A stretch of 64,000 nt of DNA from Nevskia sp. (GTDB taxonomy: Bacteria > Pseudomonadota > Gammaproteobacteria > Nevskiales > Nevskiaceae). Position numbers and translations under genes: made by a program. The DNA lies in assembly GCA_021732745.1 (NCBI GenBank), contig JAKFUK010000004.1:62001-126000 (forward strand), written 5' to 3'. Below are positions 33,544 to 40,206 of this stretch, in pieces; positions within the stretch are counted from its first letter, which is position 1; every line of letters begins with the position of its first letter. A model generated the notes under the pieces. That model worked only from the letters and a program-made list of their open reading frames with translations. It searched no databases and had not been told where the DNA came from.

Positions 33544-34476
33544 ATGAGTACAAGCATCGAAGCCTGGATCGCCCGCTATCTGGCAGACGAGGTGCCGAAG
33601 TCGAAATCGCTGATCGTCACCGTGTTCGGCGACGCCCTGCTGCCGAGCACGCCGGGTGTCTGGCTGAGCGAGCTGATCGCGCTGATGGCGCCGTTCGGGG
33701 TCAGCGAGCGCCTGGTGCGCACCAGCTGCTTCCGGCTGATCGACGAAGGCTGGCTGACCACCCGGCGCGATGGCCGGCGCAGCCATTACTCGCTGACGCC
33801 CCTGGGTCGGCGCCGCATCGAACTGGCCTATCAACGCGTCTACACGCCGCCGCAGATCGACTGGGACGGCCAGTGGACCCTGGTGATCACACCGAGAGGC
33901 GGCGACACCATTCCGAACCGCGTCGAACTGCGTCGCGAGCTGGAATGGGAAGGCTTCGCACTGCTGACGCCGGGGGTGATGATCCACCCGGTCGACAAGC
34001 ACGAAGCGCTGGCGCAGGTGCTCGACGAACTCGGCCTGCGTGACCGCGTTGCCGTGCTGCGCGCCGCCAACCTTGCCGGCTTCGATGCCGCCGGCAATCG
34101 CGGCCTGATGCTCCCGTGCTGGAATCTGGATGACGTCAGCGCGCGCTATCAGCGCTTCATCGAGCACTTCCAGCCCCTGCTCGCCAAGATCGGCAAGACC
34201 GAACTACAGCCGCAGCAGGCCTTCCTGATCCAGACCCTGCTGATCCACTCCTACCGCCGCGCCACCCTGCATGACCCGCACCTGCCGATGGTGATGCTGC
34301 CGGCGGATTGGGCGGGGATGGCGGCCTACGAACTGTGCCGCCAGCTGTATGCGCTGACCGGTGCCAATGCGCAGGCGTTTGTCGGAGCGGTCTGCAAGAT
34401 GCCGGAGCAAGCGACCGATGCCGAGCAGCCGGCGGCGCTGAAAAATGCGTCCCTGCGATTTGCTGGTGTGCTTTGA
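33544..34476 (+). CDS. paaX: Phenylacetic acid degradation repressor PaaX
   Basis: 310 residues from ATG 33544. A frame opens at 33367, but its first 59 codons come from a dispersed hairpin repeat. The N-terminal winged helix (SLIVTVFGDALLPSTPGVWLSELIALMAPFGVSERLVRTSCFRLIDEGWL) is the PaaX signature. The central and C-terminal domains bind the inducer phenylacetyl-CoA. It represses the divergent paa operon. No clear Shine-Dalgarno precedes the chosen ATG, so translation may be weak. Confidence 0.94.
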   Translation: MSTSIEAWIARYLADEVPKSKSLIVTVFGDALLPSTPGVWLSELIALMAPFGVSERLVRTSCFRLIDEGWLTTRRDGRRSHYSLTPLGRRRIELAYQRVYTPPQIDWDGQWTLVITPRGGDTIPNRVELRRELEWEGFALLTPGVMIHPVDKHEALAQVLDELGLRDRVAVLRAANLAGFDAAGNRGLMLPCWNLDDVSARYQRFIEHFQPLLAKIGKTELQPQQAFLIQTLLIHSYRRATLHDPHLPMVMLPADWAGMAAYELCRQLYALTGANAQAFVGAVCKMPEQATDAEQPAALKNASLRFAGVL

Positions 34477-34554
34477 GAACCGACATCGCCCGACTTTGCG
34501 CCGGCAACAAGCGGCGTCCCCCGGAAGTCCGGTCAAATTCTTCGGGAATTCAGC

Positions 34555-35619
34555 TCAGTCGCTGACCAGGATCGCGTTCAGTGCGACGTTCACGTAGTAG
34601 TTGCTACGGCCGATCTTCTGCTTGTTAAGGAAGCCGCTTTCGGTGAGGGCGTCAAGGTACTTGGTGGCGGTGACGCGCGACACCTTGAGGTCCTGCTCGA
34701 TGAACTCGATCTTGGTGTAGGGGTGGCTGAACAAGTTGTTGATCAGGTCCTGACTGTAAAAGCGGTGCTGATCACGGATGCGGTGCTTCACATCGAGCAG
34801 CGCGGCGCTGATCGCGGTGACCTTGGCCACGCCGTCGCGGGCCGAGGCTTCGATAGCGCCGAGCAGGTACAGCACCCAGTCTTCCCAGGCGTCGTCATCG
34901 CGCACGGCCTGCAGCAAGCGGTAGTAATCGGCCTTGGTGCGGACGATGGCGCGGCTCAAGTACAGCACGGGGATGTCGAGCAGGCCTTCCTTGACCAGAT
35001 ACAGCACGTTGATGATCCGCCCGGTGCGACCATTGCCGTCGTAGAACGGGTGGATGGTTTCGAACTGATGGTGGATCAAAGCCATGCGGATCAGGGGATC
35101 GGCATCGAAGCCTTCCGGCGCGTTGATGAAGCGTTCAAGGTCGCTCATCAGCCCCGCAAGATGTTCCGGGGACGGCGGCGTGTAGACGACCCGGCCGTCC
35201 TGATCGCGCAAGGCCGTGCCCGGCACCTTGCGGAAGCCGGCCCGGTTCATTTCCAGCTCGGCCTGAATGCTAAGGATGTTCCGGTTGGTCAGCAGGCCGG
35301 ACTCGCGCACGGCATTGAAGCCCAGCCACAGCGCCTGCCGGTAACGCAGCACTTCCTTGGCCGCCGGGTTGGCGCTGGATTCCGGCGAGGCTTCGTCTCG
35401 GTACAGCTCATCATGCGTGGTGACGATGTTCTCGATCGCAGAGCTGTCCTTGGCTTCCTGCATGCCGAGGGTGCTGATCAGGATGCCCTGATGCGGAATC
35501 GAGGCGGCAACGCCTTTCAGTTCGGCCAGTTGTCGGCTGGCGCTGGCCAGCCTCTTCAAGATGGCTGGCGACTCGAATCGTGCTGCTGACAGGGTATCGA
35601 GCGACGGCAGCGAGTTCAT
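34555..35619 (-). CDS. Fic family protein, class II (self-inhibited) with C-terminal winged helix
   Basis: 354 residues from ATG 35619; sequence upstream in frame holds operator repeats and part of a tRNA and is not coding. The catalytic loop HPFYDGNGRTGRI fits HxFx(D/E)GNGRxxR. The N-terminal SSAIEN is the (S/T)xxxE(G/N) inhibitory helix of class II Fic enzymes. The last 80 residues (IEFIEQDLKVSRVTATKYLDALTESGFL) form a winged helix. Fic enzymes AMPylate proteins; target unknown. The DNA-binding tail suggests autoregulation through the inverted repeats at 35645-35712. Confidence 0.9.
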   Translation of the reverse strand: MNSLPSLDTLSAARFESPAILKRLASASRQLAELKGVAASIPHQGILISTLGMQEAKDSSAIENIVTTHDELYRDEASPESSANPAAKEVLRYRQALWLGFNAVRESGLLTNRNILSIQAELEMNRAGFRKVPGTALRDQDGRVVYTPPSPEHLAGLMSDLERFINAPEGFDADPLIRMALIHHQFETIHPFYDGNGRTGRIINVLYLVKEGLLDIPVLYLSRAIVRTKADYYRLLQAVRDDDAWEDWVLYLLGAIEASARDGVAKVTAISAALLDVKHRIRDQHRFYSQDLINNLFSHPYTKIEFIEQDLKVSRVTATKYLDALTESGFLNKQKIGRSNYYVNVALNAILVSD

Positions 35620-35644
35620 CGCAAGGGCACTCCGTGCGTGGCAT

Positions 35645-35712
35645 GCAAAGAAATTGGCAAATTTCTTGTCACGTCGTGATCGACCTGCAAAGAAATTCGC
35701 CGTTTTCTTTGC
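35645..35712 (-). promoter_or_regulatory. Two inverted-repeat operators upstream of fic
   Basis: GCAAAGAAA-8-TTTCTTTGC (35687-35712) has perfect 9-bp arms. A second copy CAAAGAAATT/AAATTTCTTG lies at 35645-35669. They are about 42 bases (four helical turns) apart and sit just upstream of the Fic start. The likely ligand is the Fic protein's own winged-helix domain. Confidence 0.5.
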
Positions 35713-35875
35713 TCGCTGTGTACTACCGAACCCAACAGCGCGCCTGCCATCGAGGCACGGATTTGCTTTTCGGGTCAGCGCCATCGCGCGCAGAAGCAGG
35801 AAGACCCTCGCCGTGTCCGCGTTGCCGCAGCACGAACAACTTGTCCAGCGATCAGGACTCAGCGGCGTATGAAAT

Positions 35876-35952
35876 TGGTGCGCCCGAGAGGATTCGAACC
35901 TCTGACTTCTTCCTTCGGAGGGAAGCACTCTATCCAGCTGAGCTACGGGCGC
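35876..35952 (-). tRNA. tRNA-Arg (anticodon CCG)
   Basis: The acceptor stem pairs GCGCCCG (35946-35952) with CGGGCGC (35880-35886), with discriminator A and an encoded CCA. The D-arm AGCTCAGCTGGATAGAGT is typical. The anticodon stem is CTTCC/GGAAG with loop CTCCGAA (anticodon CCG, reading CGG), and the T-loop is GGTTCGAATCC. A tyrosine integrase gene lies 0.9 kb away on the 5' side of the tRNA. Confidence 0.95.
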
Positions 35953-36043
35953 TAGCGACTAAAGGATACCATGTAAGACTTCGGGGGAAGAAGTAAGGCT
36001 TGTTTACTCCGAAGCTTGTCTAGGCCAATAAAATCAATATTTT

Positions 36044-36076
36044 AAAGCCCACATCGACCCCGTCGATGTGGGCTTT
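36044..36076. terminator. Bidirectional terminator hairpin at element edge
   Basis: AAAGCCCACATCGAC and GTCGATGTGGGCTTT form a perfect 15-bp stem with a 3-base loop and flanking A/T runs on both sides. Confidence 0.7.
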
Positions 36077-36144
36077 CGCATTTCATGTGCCATTGATATT
36101 CGGCGCCGCGGGGCCCGACGGCGTACACGAGTCAAGAAGTCGAT

Positions 36145-36210
36145 GTGCCCACGTGGCGCCTTGCCAGTGCCCACGTTGTGCCTTGCCAGTGCCCACGTTG
36201 TGCCAAGGAT
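36145..36210. repeat. Three 22-bp tandem repeats
   Basis: Units start at 36145, 36167 and 36189 (GTGCCCACGT, then T or G and a GCCTTGCCA tail; the third unit is degenerate at its end). A fourth partial GTGCCCACGG occurs near 36245. Head-to-tail spacing of 22 bases is two helical turns, as in integrase arm sites or regulator-binding arrays. Confidence 0.65.
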
Positions 36211-36274
36211 CTGAAGCAACTTCCTTAGATGACCACATCCCTCTGTGCCCACGGTTCCAACCGCCTGCCGCTGG

Positions 36275-36478
36275 TCAACCAGGAACCATCTCAAGCAGGT
36301 CGGACACCTTGCAGTCGAACAGCTTGCAAAGCTTCTCAAGGTCTTCGAGTTCGATCCGAGTCGCCGTCTCTTTATAGAGCAGCGTAATCATGTTCCGGTG
36401 AATGCCGGTCGCTCGTGAAACATCCACGACTTTCATTTTTCGCTCGCCCATGAGGCGGGACAGATGGCATTTGATCAT
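36275..36478 (-). CDS. XRE-family helix-turn-helix regulator
   Basis: 67 residues, essentially one Cro/C1-type domain: SRLMGERKMKVVDVSRATG, then IHRNMITLLYKE as recognition helix, then a C-terminal LEKLCKLFDCKVSDLLEM. This small HTH_26-type protein is common in integrated elements as a repressor of the excision/integration genes. It diverges from the excisionase gene across an intergenic region with a palindrome (TCGTTCTAAACGA, 36495-36507), its likely operator. Confidence 0.85.
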   Translation of the reverse strand: MIKCHLSRLMGERKMKVVDVSRATGIHRNMITLLYKETATRIELEDLEKLCKLFDCKVSDLLEMVPG

Positions 36479-36494
36479 GGTGTTTATAGAAATA

Positions 36495-36594
36495 TCGTTC
36501 TAAACGACAAAAATAAGTTGCAAACGAAAAATAGCCGCCTACAATGTCACCTTAGATGGCATTCCTTTCTCCTGAACGGAATTGTGCCATCTAA
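36495..36594 (+). promoter_or_regulatory. Control region of the excisionase-integrase operon
   Basis: The perfect palindrome TCGTT-CTA-AACGA is at 36495-36507. A promoter, TTGCAA (36518-36523) with 16 bases to TACAAT (36540-36545), follows it. Then a leader hairpin TTAGATGGCA (36552-36561) / TGCCATCTAA (36585-36594), extended by ATTCC/GGAAT, lies before the excisionase ribosome-binding site AGGAGG. The layout suggests repression by the XRE protein plus a leader structure. Confidence 0.55.
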
Positions 36595-36620
36595 CCCGAC
36601 AAGCCAACTAGGAGGCACTC

Positions 36621-36854
36621 ATGGCCGCGACTTACCTCACCACGGACGAATTGTCCGTCCGCATCAAGTACGACCCCCGGACGATCCGGGATCGTCTGAA
36701 GGACTCGGTTCTGCTGGAGGGCCGCCACTACTTCCGGCCGTTCGGCGGCCGCAAGATCCTCTACATCTGGGAAGCGATCGAAGCCGACATGCAACTGGCG
36801 GCGGCGAACGACAGCGGTATCCCGATGGCGGGCGGAGGTGTCTGCAATGTCTAG
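36621..36854 (+). CDS. Excisionase-like helix-turn-helix protein
   Basis: 77 residues with AGGAGG upstream. TYLTTDELSVRIKYDPRTIRDRL followed by EGRHYFRPFGGRKILYIWEAI is the winged-helix layout of AlpA/Xis-type proteins that direct phage-type integrases (the RxYF, WE pattern). Its end overlaps the integrase start, as is common for xis-int pairs. It would bend attachment-site DNA during excision. Confidence 0.75.
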   Translation: MAATYLTTDELSVRIKYDPRTIRDRLKDSVLLEGRHYFRPFGGRKILYIWEAIEADMQLAAANDSGIPMAGGGVCNV

Positions 36855-38172
36855 CATCCGCGTTCGCTCCAACGGAAAGTTGTTCTTCGACTTCCGCTAT
36901 CTCGGTGAGCGCTGCCGGGAGCAGACCACCCTGCCGGATACGGCCGCCAACCGCCGCAAGATGGAAACGGTCCTGAAGAAGATCGAGGGCGAAATCGCTC
37001 TCAACACCTTCGACTACGTCCGCTACTTCCCAGGCAGCGCGATGGCGGCCCGATTCGCCGAGCTGTCGCAGCAGACGGCGGGGCCGAAGGGAATCGACCC
37101 AGCGCCGATCATGGCGCCGCGCTCGAATACGCCGCTGTTCCGGGACTTCGTGGTGACCTGGAAGACCGAGAAGCAAGTCGAGTGGCGTCACAGCTACCGA
37201 AGCGCGGTCGAGTCGATGCTCGACACGCATCTGATGCCGGCGTTTGAGGACATGCCGATCGGCGACATCGATCGTGCTGCCCTGCTGGCCTTCCGGACCA
37301 GGCTGACTGAGAAGCGGCTGTGCGTGACAAAAACCTCGGAAGGCCGTCCGCTGACCGCCACCACTCTCAACCGGATCATGGGCATCGCCCGGCAAATCCT
37401 CGATGAGGGCGCCCTACGCCACGACTACGTCAACCCGGCATTGAAGATCCGACGGCTGAAGACGAAGCGCATCGAGATCCAGCCGTTCTCGATGGAGGAG
37501 GTCCGCCGGATCATCGATACGGTCCGCCCGGATTACCGGAACTACCTGACCATCCGATTCTTCACCGGCATGCGGTCGGCGGAAGCGCATGGCCTGCGCT
37601 GGAAGCACATCGACTTCGAGCGTCGGGAAATCCTGATTCGCGAAACGTACGCCAACGGCCGGACCGAGTACACCAAGACCGACGGATCGCAGCGCGAGGT
37701 GCAGATGTCGCAGCCGGTCATGGAGGCGCTTCGGAAGCTGAAGCCGGCCAAGGACGATCCCGAGGCTTACGTCTTCTGCACCCGGAAAGGCCAGCCGATC
37801 GACAACCCGAACTTCAACACCCGGGTCTGGGCGCCCTTGCTCCGGTATCTGCAATTGAGGCCGCGCCGTCCGTACCAGATGCGCCACACCTGCGCGACCT
37901 TGTGGCTGGCTGCGGGTGAAAACCCACAGTGGATCGCCCGGCAGCTTGGCCACACCACGACCGAGATGCTGTTCCGGACCTACAGCCGCTACGTGCCCAA
38001 CCTGACCCGCAACGATGGATCGGCCTTCGACCGGATGGTCACCGGAGCCGTCAACGGTGGCTTCACGGAAACACCCGGTACCCGGCCCGCCGCCAAGCCG
38101 GACGTTACGCCTAAGTCCCGCAGCCCCCGCCTTCCCCGCAAACTCTCAGTGGAGATCCGTCATGACGCGTAA
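36847..38172 (+). CDS. Tyrosine-type site-specific integrase
   Basis: 441 residues from ATG 36847 (GGAGG eight bases upstream, inside the excisionase gene). The N-terminal arm-binding DUF3596-type domain (SIRVRSNGKLFFDFRYLGERCREQTTL) is followed by a SAM-like core-binding domain and a catalytic domain. The catalytic arginine is in FFTGMRSAEAHGLRW, HxxR in YQMRHTCATLW with the second arginine in the same block, the histidine in ARQLGHTTTEM and the nucleophilic tyrosine in FRTYSRYV. It probably inserted this element next to tRNA-Arg(CCG). Confidence 0.92.
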   Translation: MSSIRVRSNGKLFFDFRYLGERCREQTTLPDTAANRRKMETVLKKIEGEIALNTFDYVRYFPGSAMAARFAELSQQTAGPKGIDPAPIMAPRSNTPLFRDFVVTWKTEKQVEWRHSYRSAVESMLDTHLMPAFEDMPIGDIDRAALLAFRTRLTEKRLCVTKTSEGRPLTATTLNRIMGIARQILDEGALRHDYVNPALKIRRLKTKRIEIQPFSMEEVRRIIDTVRPDYRNYLTIRFFTGMRSAEAHGLRWKHIDFERREILIRETYANGRTEYTKTDGSQREVQMSQPVMEALRKLKPAKDDPEAYVFCTRKGQPIDNPNFNTRVWAPLLRYLQLRPRRPYQMRHTCATLWLAAGENPQWIARQLGHTTTEMLFRTYSRYVPNLTRNDGSAFDRMVTGAVNGGFTETPGTRPAAKPDVTPKSRSPRLPRKLSVEIRHDA

Positions 38173-38476
38173 CCCGACCCTCAGCGGCATCGAGCAGGCC
38201 CTTGCACGCCAGATCAACGACAAGCAGCAGCGGCAGTACATCGGCCGGATGGCCGGGGCGCTGTGCGCCACCTACCAGATCCCGGAAGGCGGCCACCTGG
38301 TGCCGTTCCTGACCCGCTCCACGAGCATCCGCACAAACACCGATGCCGTGGCCGCCTGGATCGAATCGCAGCTGGCGGATCCGAGCATCGATCTGAGCGC
38401 GGCGGTCCTGCCGATCCTCACCGACCTGCTCGGCCGGAAGCTCCGCTCGATCTCGGAGGGCCCGTCATCATGTTGA
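38162..38476 (+). CDS. Hypothetical protein of the integrated element
   Basis: 104 residues from ATG 38162, overlapping the integrase stop. Helical, soluble, no recognised motif (SGIEQALARQINDKQQRQYIGRMAGALCATYQIPEGG). The next gene overlaps its stop by seven bases, so integrase, this gene and the OB/HD-like gene form one translationally coupled operon. It could be an accessory replication or mobilisation protein, an inference from position alone. Confidence 0.7.
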   Translation: MTRNPTLSGIEQALARQINDKQQRQYIGRMAGALCATYQIPEGGHLVPFLTRSTSIRTNTDAVAAWIESQLADPSIDLSAAVLPILTDLLGRKLRSISEGPSSC

Positions 38477-39426
38477 ATGACCTGCACCGCAAGCATCACG
38501 ACGGCTCGCCGATCCGCGGCGACTTCCGGCTCACAGGCTATTCGGAGAGGCAACAGGACGATGGAGGCCTGCAGGGCGTCCTGACCCTGGAAGACGCGTC
38601 CGGCCGCTACAGTCAGATCATTGCGGATGAAGATCCGTCGCCGATCCGGGAATTCCGCTGCCCCGGACTCGTGCGCGGCGTGATCCAACCGGTCACCGAC
38701 GACCTCCACACGAAGGCCATAGTGTTGTCGATGGAAGAGATCGGGGTCGACGACGTTGATAACGGTGCGGCGCTGCTGCCGCGTGCCGAATGCGCCGACC
38801 AAGCCCTGCCGGCGCTCCAGACCGTGATCGCATTCAATGCCTCGATCTCGACCCCGGAACTTCGGTCGTTCCTGAACCGGGTGATGCTGGATGAGGAAAT
38901 CGCCTATCCGCTGATGAGCCAGTCAGCGGGATCGAAAAGCGCGCATCCCTACAAGGGCGGCTTGCTGGCCCATGGCACTGACTGGCTCGATGAGGCTGGG
39001 CAACTGGCCCGTCTGACCTTCCCGGTATCCAAGCTGGGCGGCCGGTCGCGGGATCTGGTCACCGTCACCCAGCTCGGCTACCTGTTCCACGACCTGTATC
39101 GGGCCATCCTGGACGAACTGGATGTGACGTTCTCCGACCGATTCCTGGGCAAACTGATGTTGCGAATGCTGGCGCCCCACTTGGACTGGCTGGCGCAGCA
39201 GAACCCGGGATTCGCCCGGGATCTGCGAACGCTGCTGTTGCCGGAAGACGAGCCGAGCGGGGTGTCGAAGCAAATGCATCTGGCCCGGAACATCATCCGC
39301 TGGTGCGACAACCAGCGGCAGGCACGCGATCTGGCGAGAGCCTGGGCGCGGCAGGTCGGCGAACCTGCGGCGAATGATCCGGTCGTCGAGATGCCGATGT
39401 CGCCATGGACGGTGAGCCATGTCTAA
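38470..39426 (+). CDS. OB-fold plus degenerate HD-domain protein (YhaM/TraI_2-like)
   Basis: 318 residues. Residues 15-100 look like an OB-fold nucleic-acid-binding domain (DFRLTGYSERQQDDGGLQGVLTLEDASGRYSQII). The second half resembles the HD domain of YhaM-type 3'-5' exonucleases and TraI_2 proteins: SAHPYKGGLLAHGTDWLDEAGQL, then LGYLFHDLYR where an HD pair is expected. The first histidine pair of the usual HHxxGGLLEH motif is altered, so metal binding may be weakened. Its end overlaps the KfrA-like gene by eight bases. Confidence 0.55.
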   Translation: MLNDLHRKHHDGSPIRGDFRLTGYSERQQDDGGLQGVLTLEDASGRYSQIIADEDPSPIREFRCPGLVRGVIQPVTDDLHTKAIVLSMEEIGVDDVDNGAALLPRAECADQALPALQTVIAFNASISTPELRSFLNRVMLDEEIAYPLMSQSAGSKSAHPYKGGLLAHGTDWLDEAGQLARLTFPVSKLGGRSRDLVTVTQLGYLFHDLYRAILDELDVTFSDRFLGKLMLRMLAPHLDWLAQQNPGFARDLRTLLLPEDEPSGVSKQMHLARNIIRWCDNQRQARDLARAWARQVGEPAANDPVVEMPMSPWTVSHV

Positions 39427-40105
39427 GCTCAGACGGGGACTGGCGAAAGCGGGTGGATCCGGAACTCAGGATTCGGAACCGTTCGGAACGAATGGTTCGG
39501 AACGGTTCCGAATGGACGAGAACTTCGAGCGGACGACTGCCCAGCACGCCTCAGGACGTCCACCGGTAATGGACGATGCGGCGCTGCAGGCGCTGGCTCG
39601 CCAGATGAACAGCCAGCTGGGGCGCCCGCCCAAGGCCGACGAACTGATTCTGGAGGCGGGTGGTTGCCAGCGGAAACGGGCGCTGGCGGCCATTCAGAAC
39701 CTGCGGACCGATTTGGCTCAACGAGCGGTCCGCAGTCAGCTGCTGTTCCCGGCCTCGATCGAAAGCCATCTGAGAGCGTTGATGGGCGAGTGGATCGAGC
39801 TGGCGTCAACGCATCTGGCTCAGCGGCATGCCGAACTCGTCGAATCCCTGGACGAGCGAACAGAAGCGGCGAAAGCCCATGCCGATGAACTGCAAGGCCG
39901 ACTGACCGAAACACAGGCCGCAGCGAGCACGATGGGCAAGCGGCTGAGAGAGCTGGCCCAGCAGATCCAGACGCTGATCGCCGAGCGTGATCAGGCGAGA
40001 GCGGAGCGGGATGCGCTGAGGGTTGTCGCAGCGGAGCGTCAGCGCGTAATTGACCAGTTGGTGCTCGGACCAGCAGCAGTGATTAGCTCGTCAGGACGAC
40101 AGTGA
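39419..40105 (+). CDS. KfrA-like DNA-binding coiled-coil protein
   Basis: 228 residues. A basic N-terminal stretch is followed by a KfrA-type DNA-binding domain (DAALQALARQMNSQLGRPPKADELILEAGGCQRKRALAAIQNLR). The C-terminal long coiled coil runs about 130-210 (ELVESLDERTEAAKAHADELQGRL, with heptad Leu/Ala). KfrA proteins bind operator DNA and polymerise, helping plasmid stability or segregation. A 43-base palindrome with perfect 14-bp arms lies inside the start of its own coding region. Confidence 0.72.
   Translation: MSKLRRGLAKAGGSGTQDSEPFGTNGSERFRMDENFERTTAQHASGRPPVMDDAALQALARQMNSQLGRPPKADELILEAGGCQRKRALAAIQNLRTDLAQRAVRSQLLFPASIESHLRALMGEWIELASTHLAQRHAELVESLDERTEAAKAHADELQGRLTETQAAASTMGKRLRELAQQIQTLIAERDQARAERDALRVVAAERQRVIDQLVLGPAAVISSSGRQ
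39471..39513. promoter_or_regulatory. Large palindrome within the KfrA-like gene
   Basis: ATTCGGAACCGTTC (39471-39484) and GAACGGTTCCGAAT (39500-39513) are perfect inverted 14-mers. The loop (39485-39499) contains another GGAACGAATGGTTC half-palindrome. It is a candidate KfrA or partition-type binding site that also encodes residues 18-32. Confidence 0.55.
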
Positions 40106-40206
40106 CTCTGATGGAACAGTACTCCCGGGGTGCGGATGTCTGGAACCAGCCCGAAGCGGACGGTCGTTGAGCGTGCAATCTGGCTTCTCGCTCAATAAGA
40201 TCCGGC

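Noticed and set aside
32584..34167. 527-codon minus-strand frame spanning paaA and paaX
   Set aside because: It reads antisense through paaX and out of frame through paaA; both have strong family matches in their own frames.
36145..36210. Tandem repeats as a CRISPR array
   Set aside because: The units are head-to-tail without spacers, and no cas gene is present.
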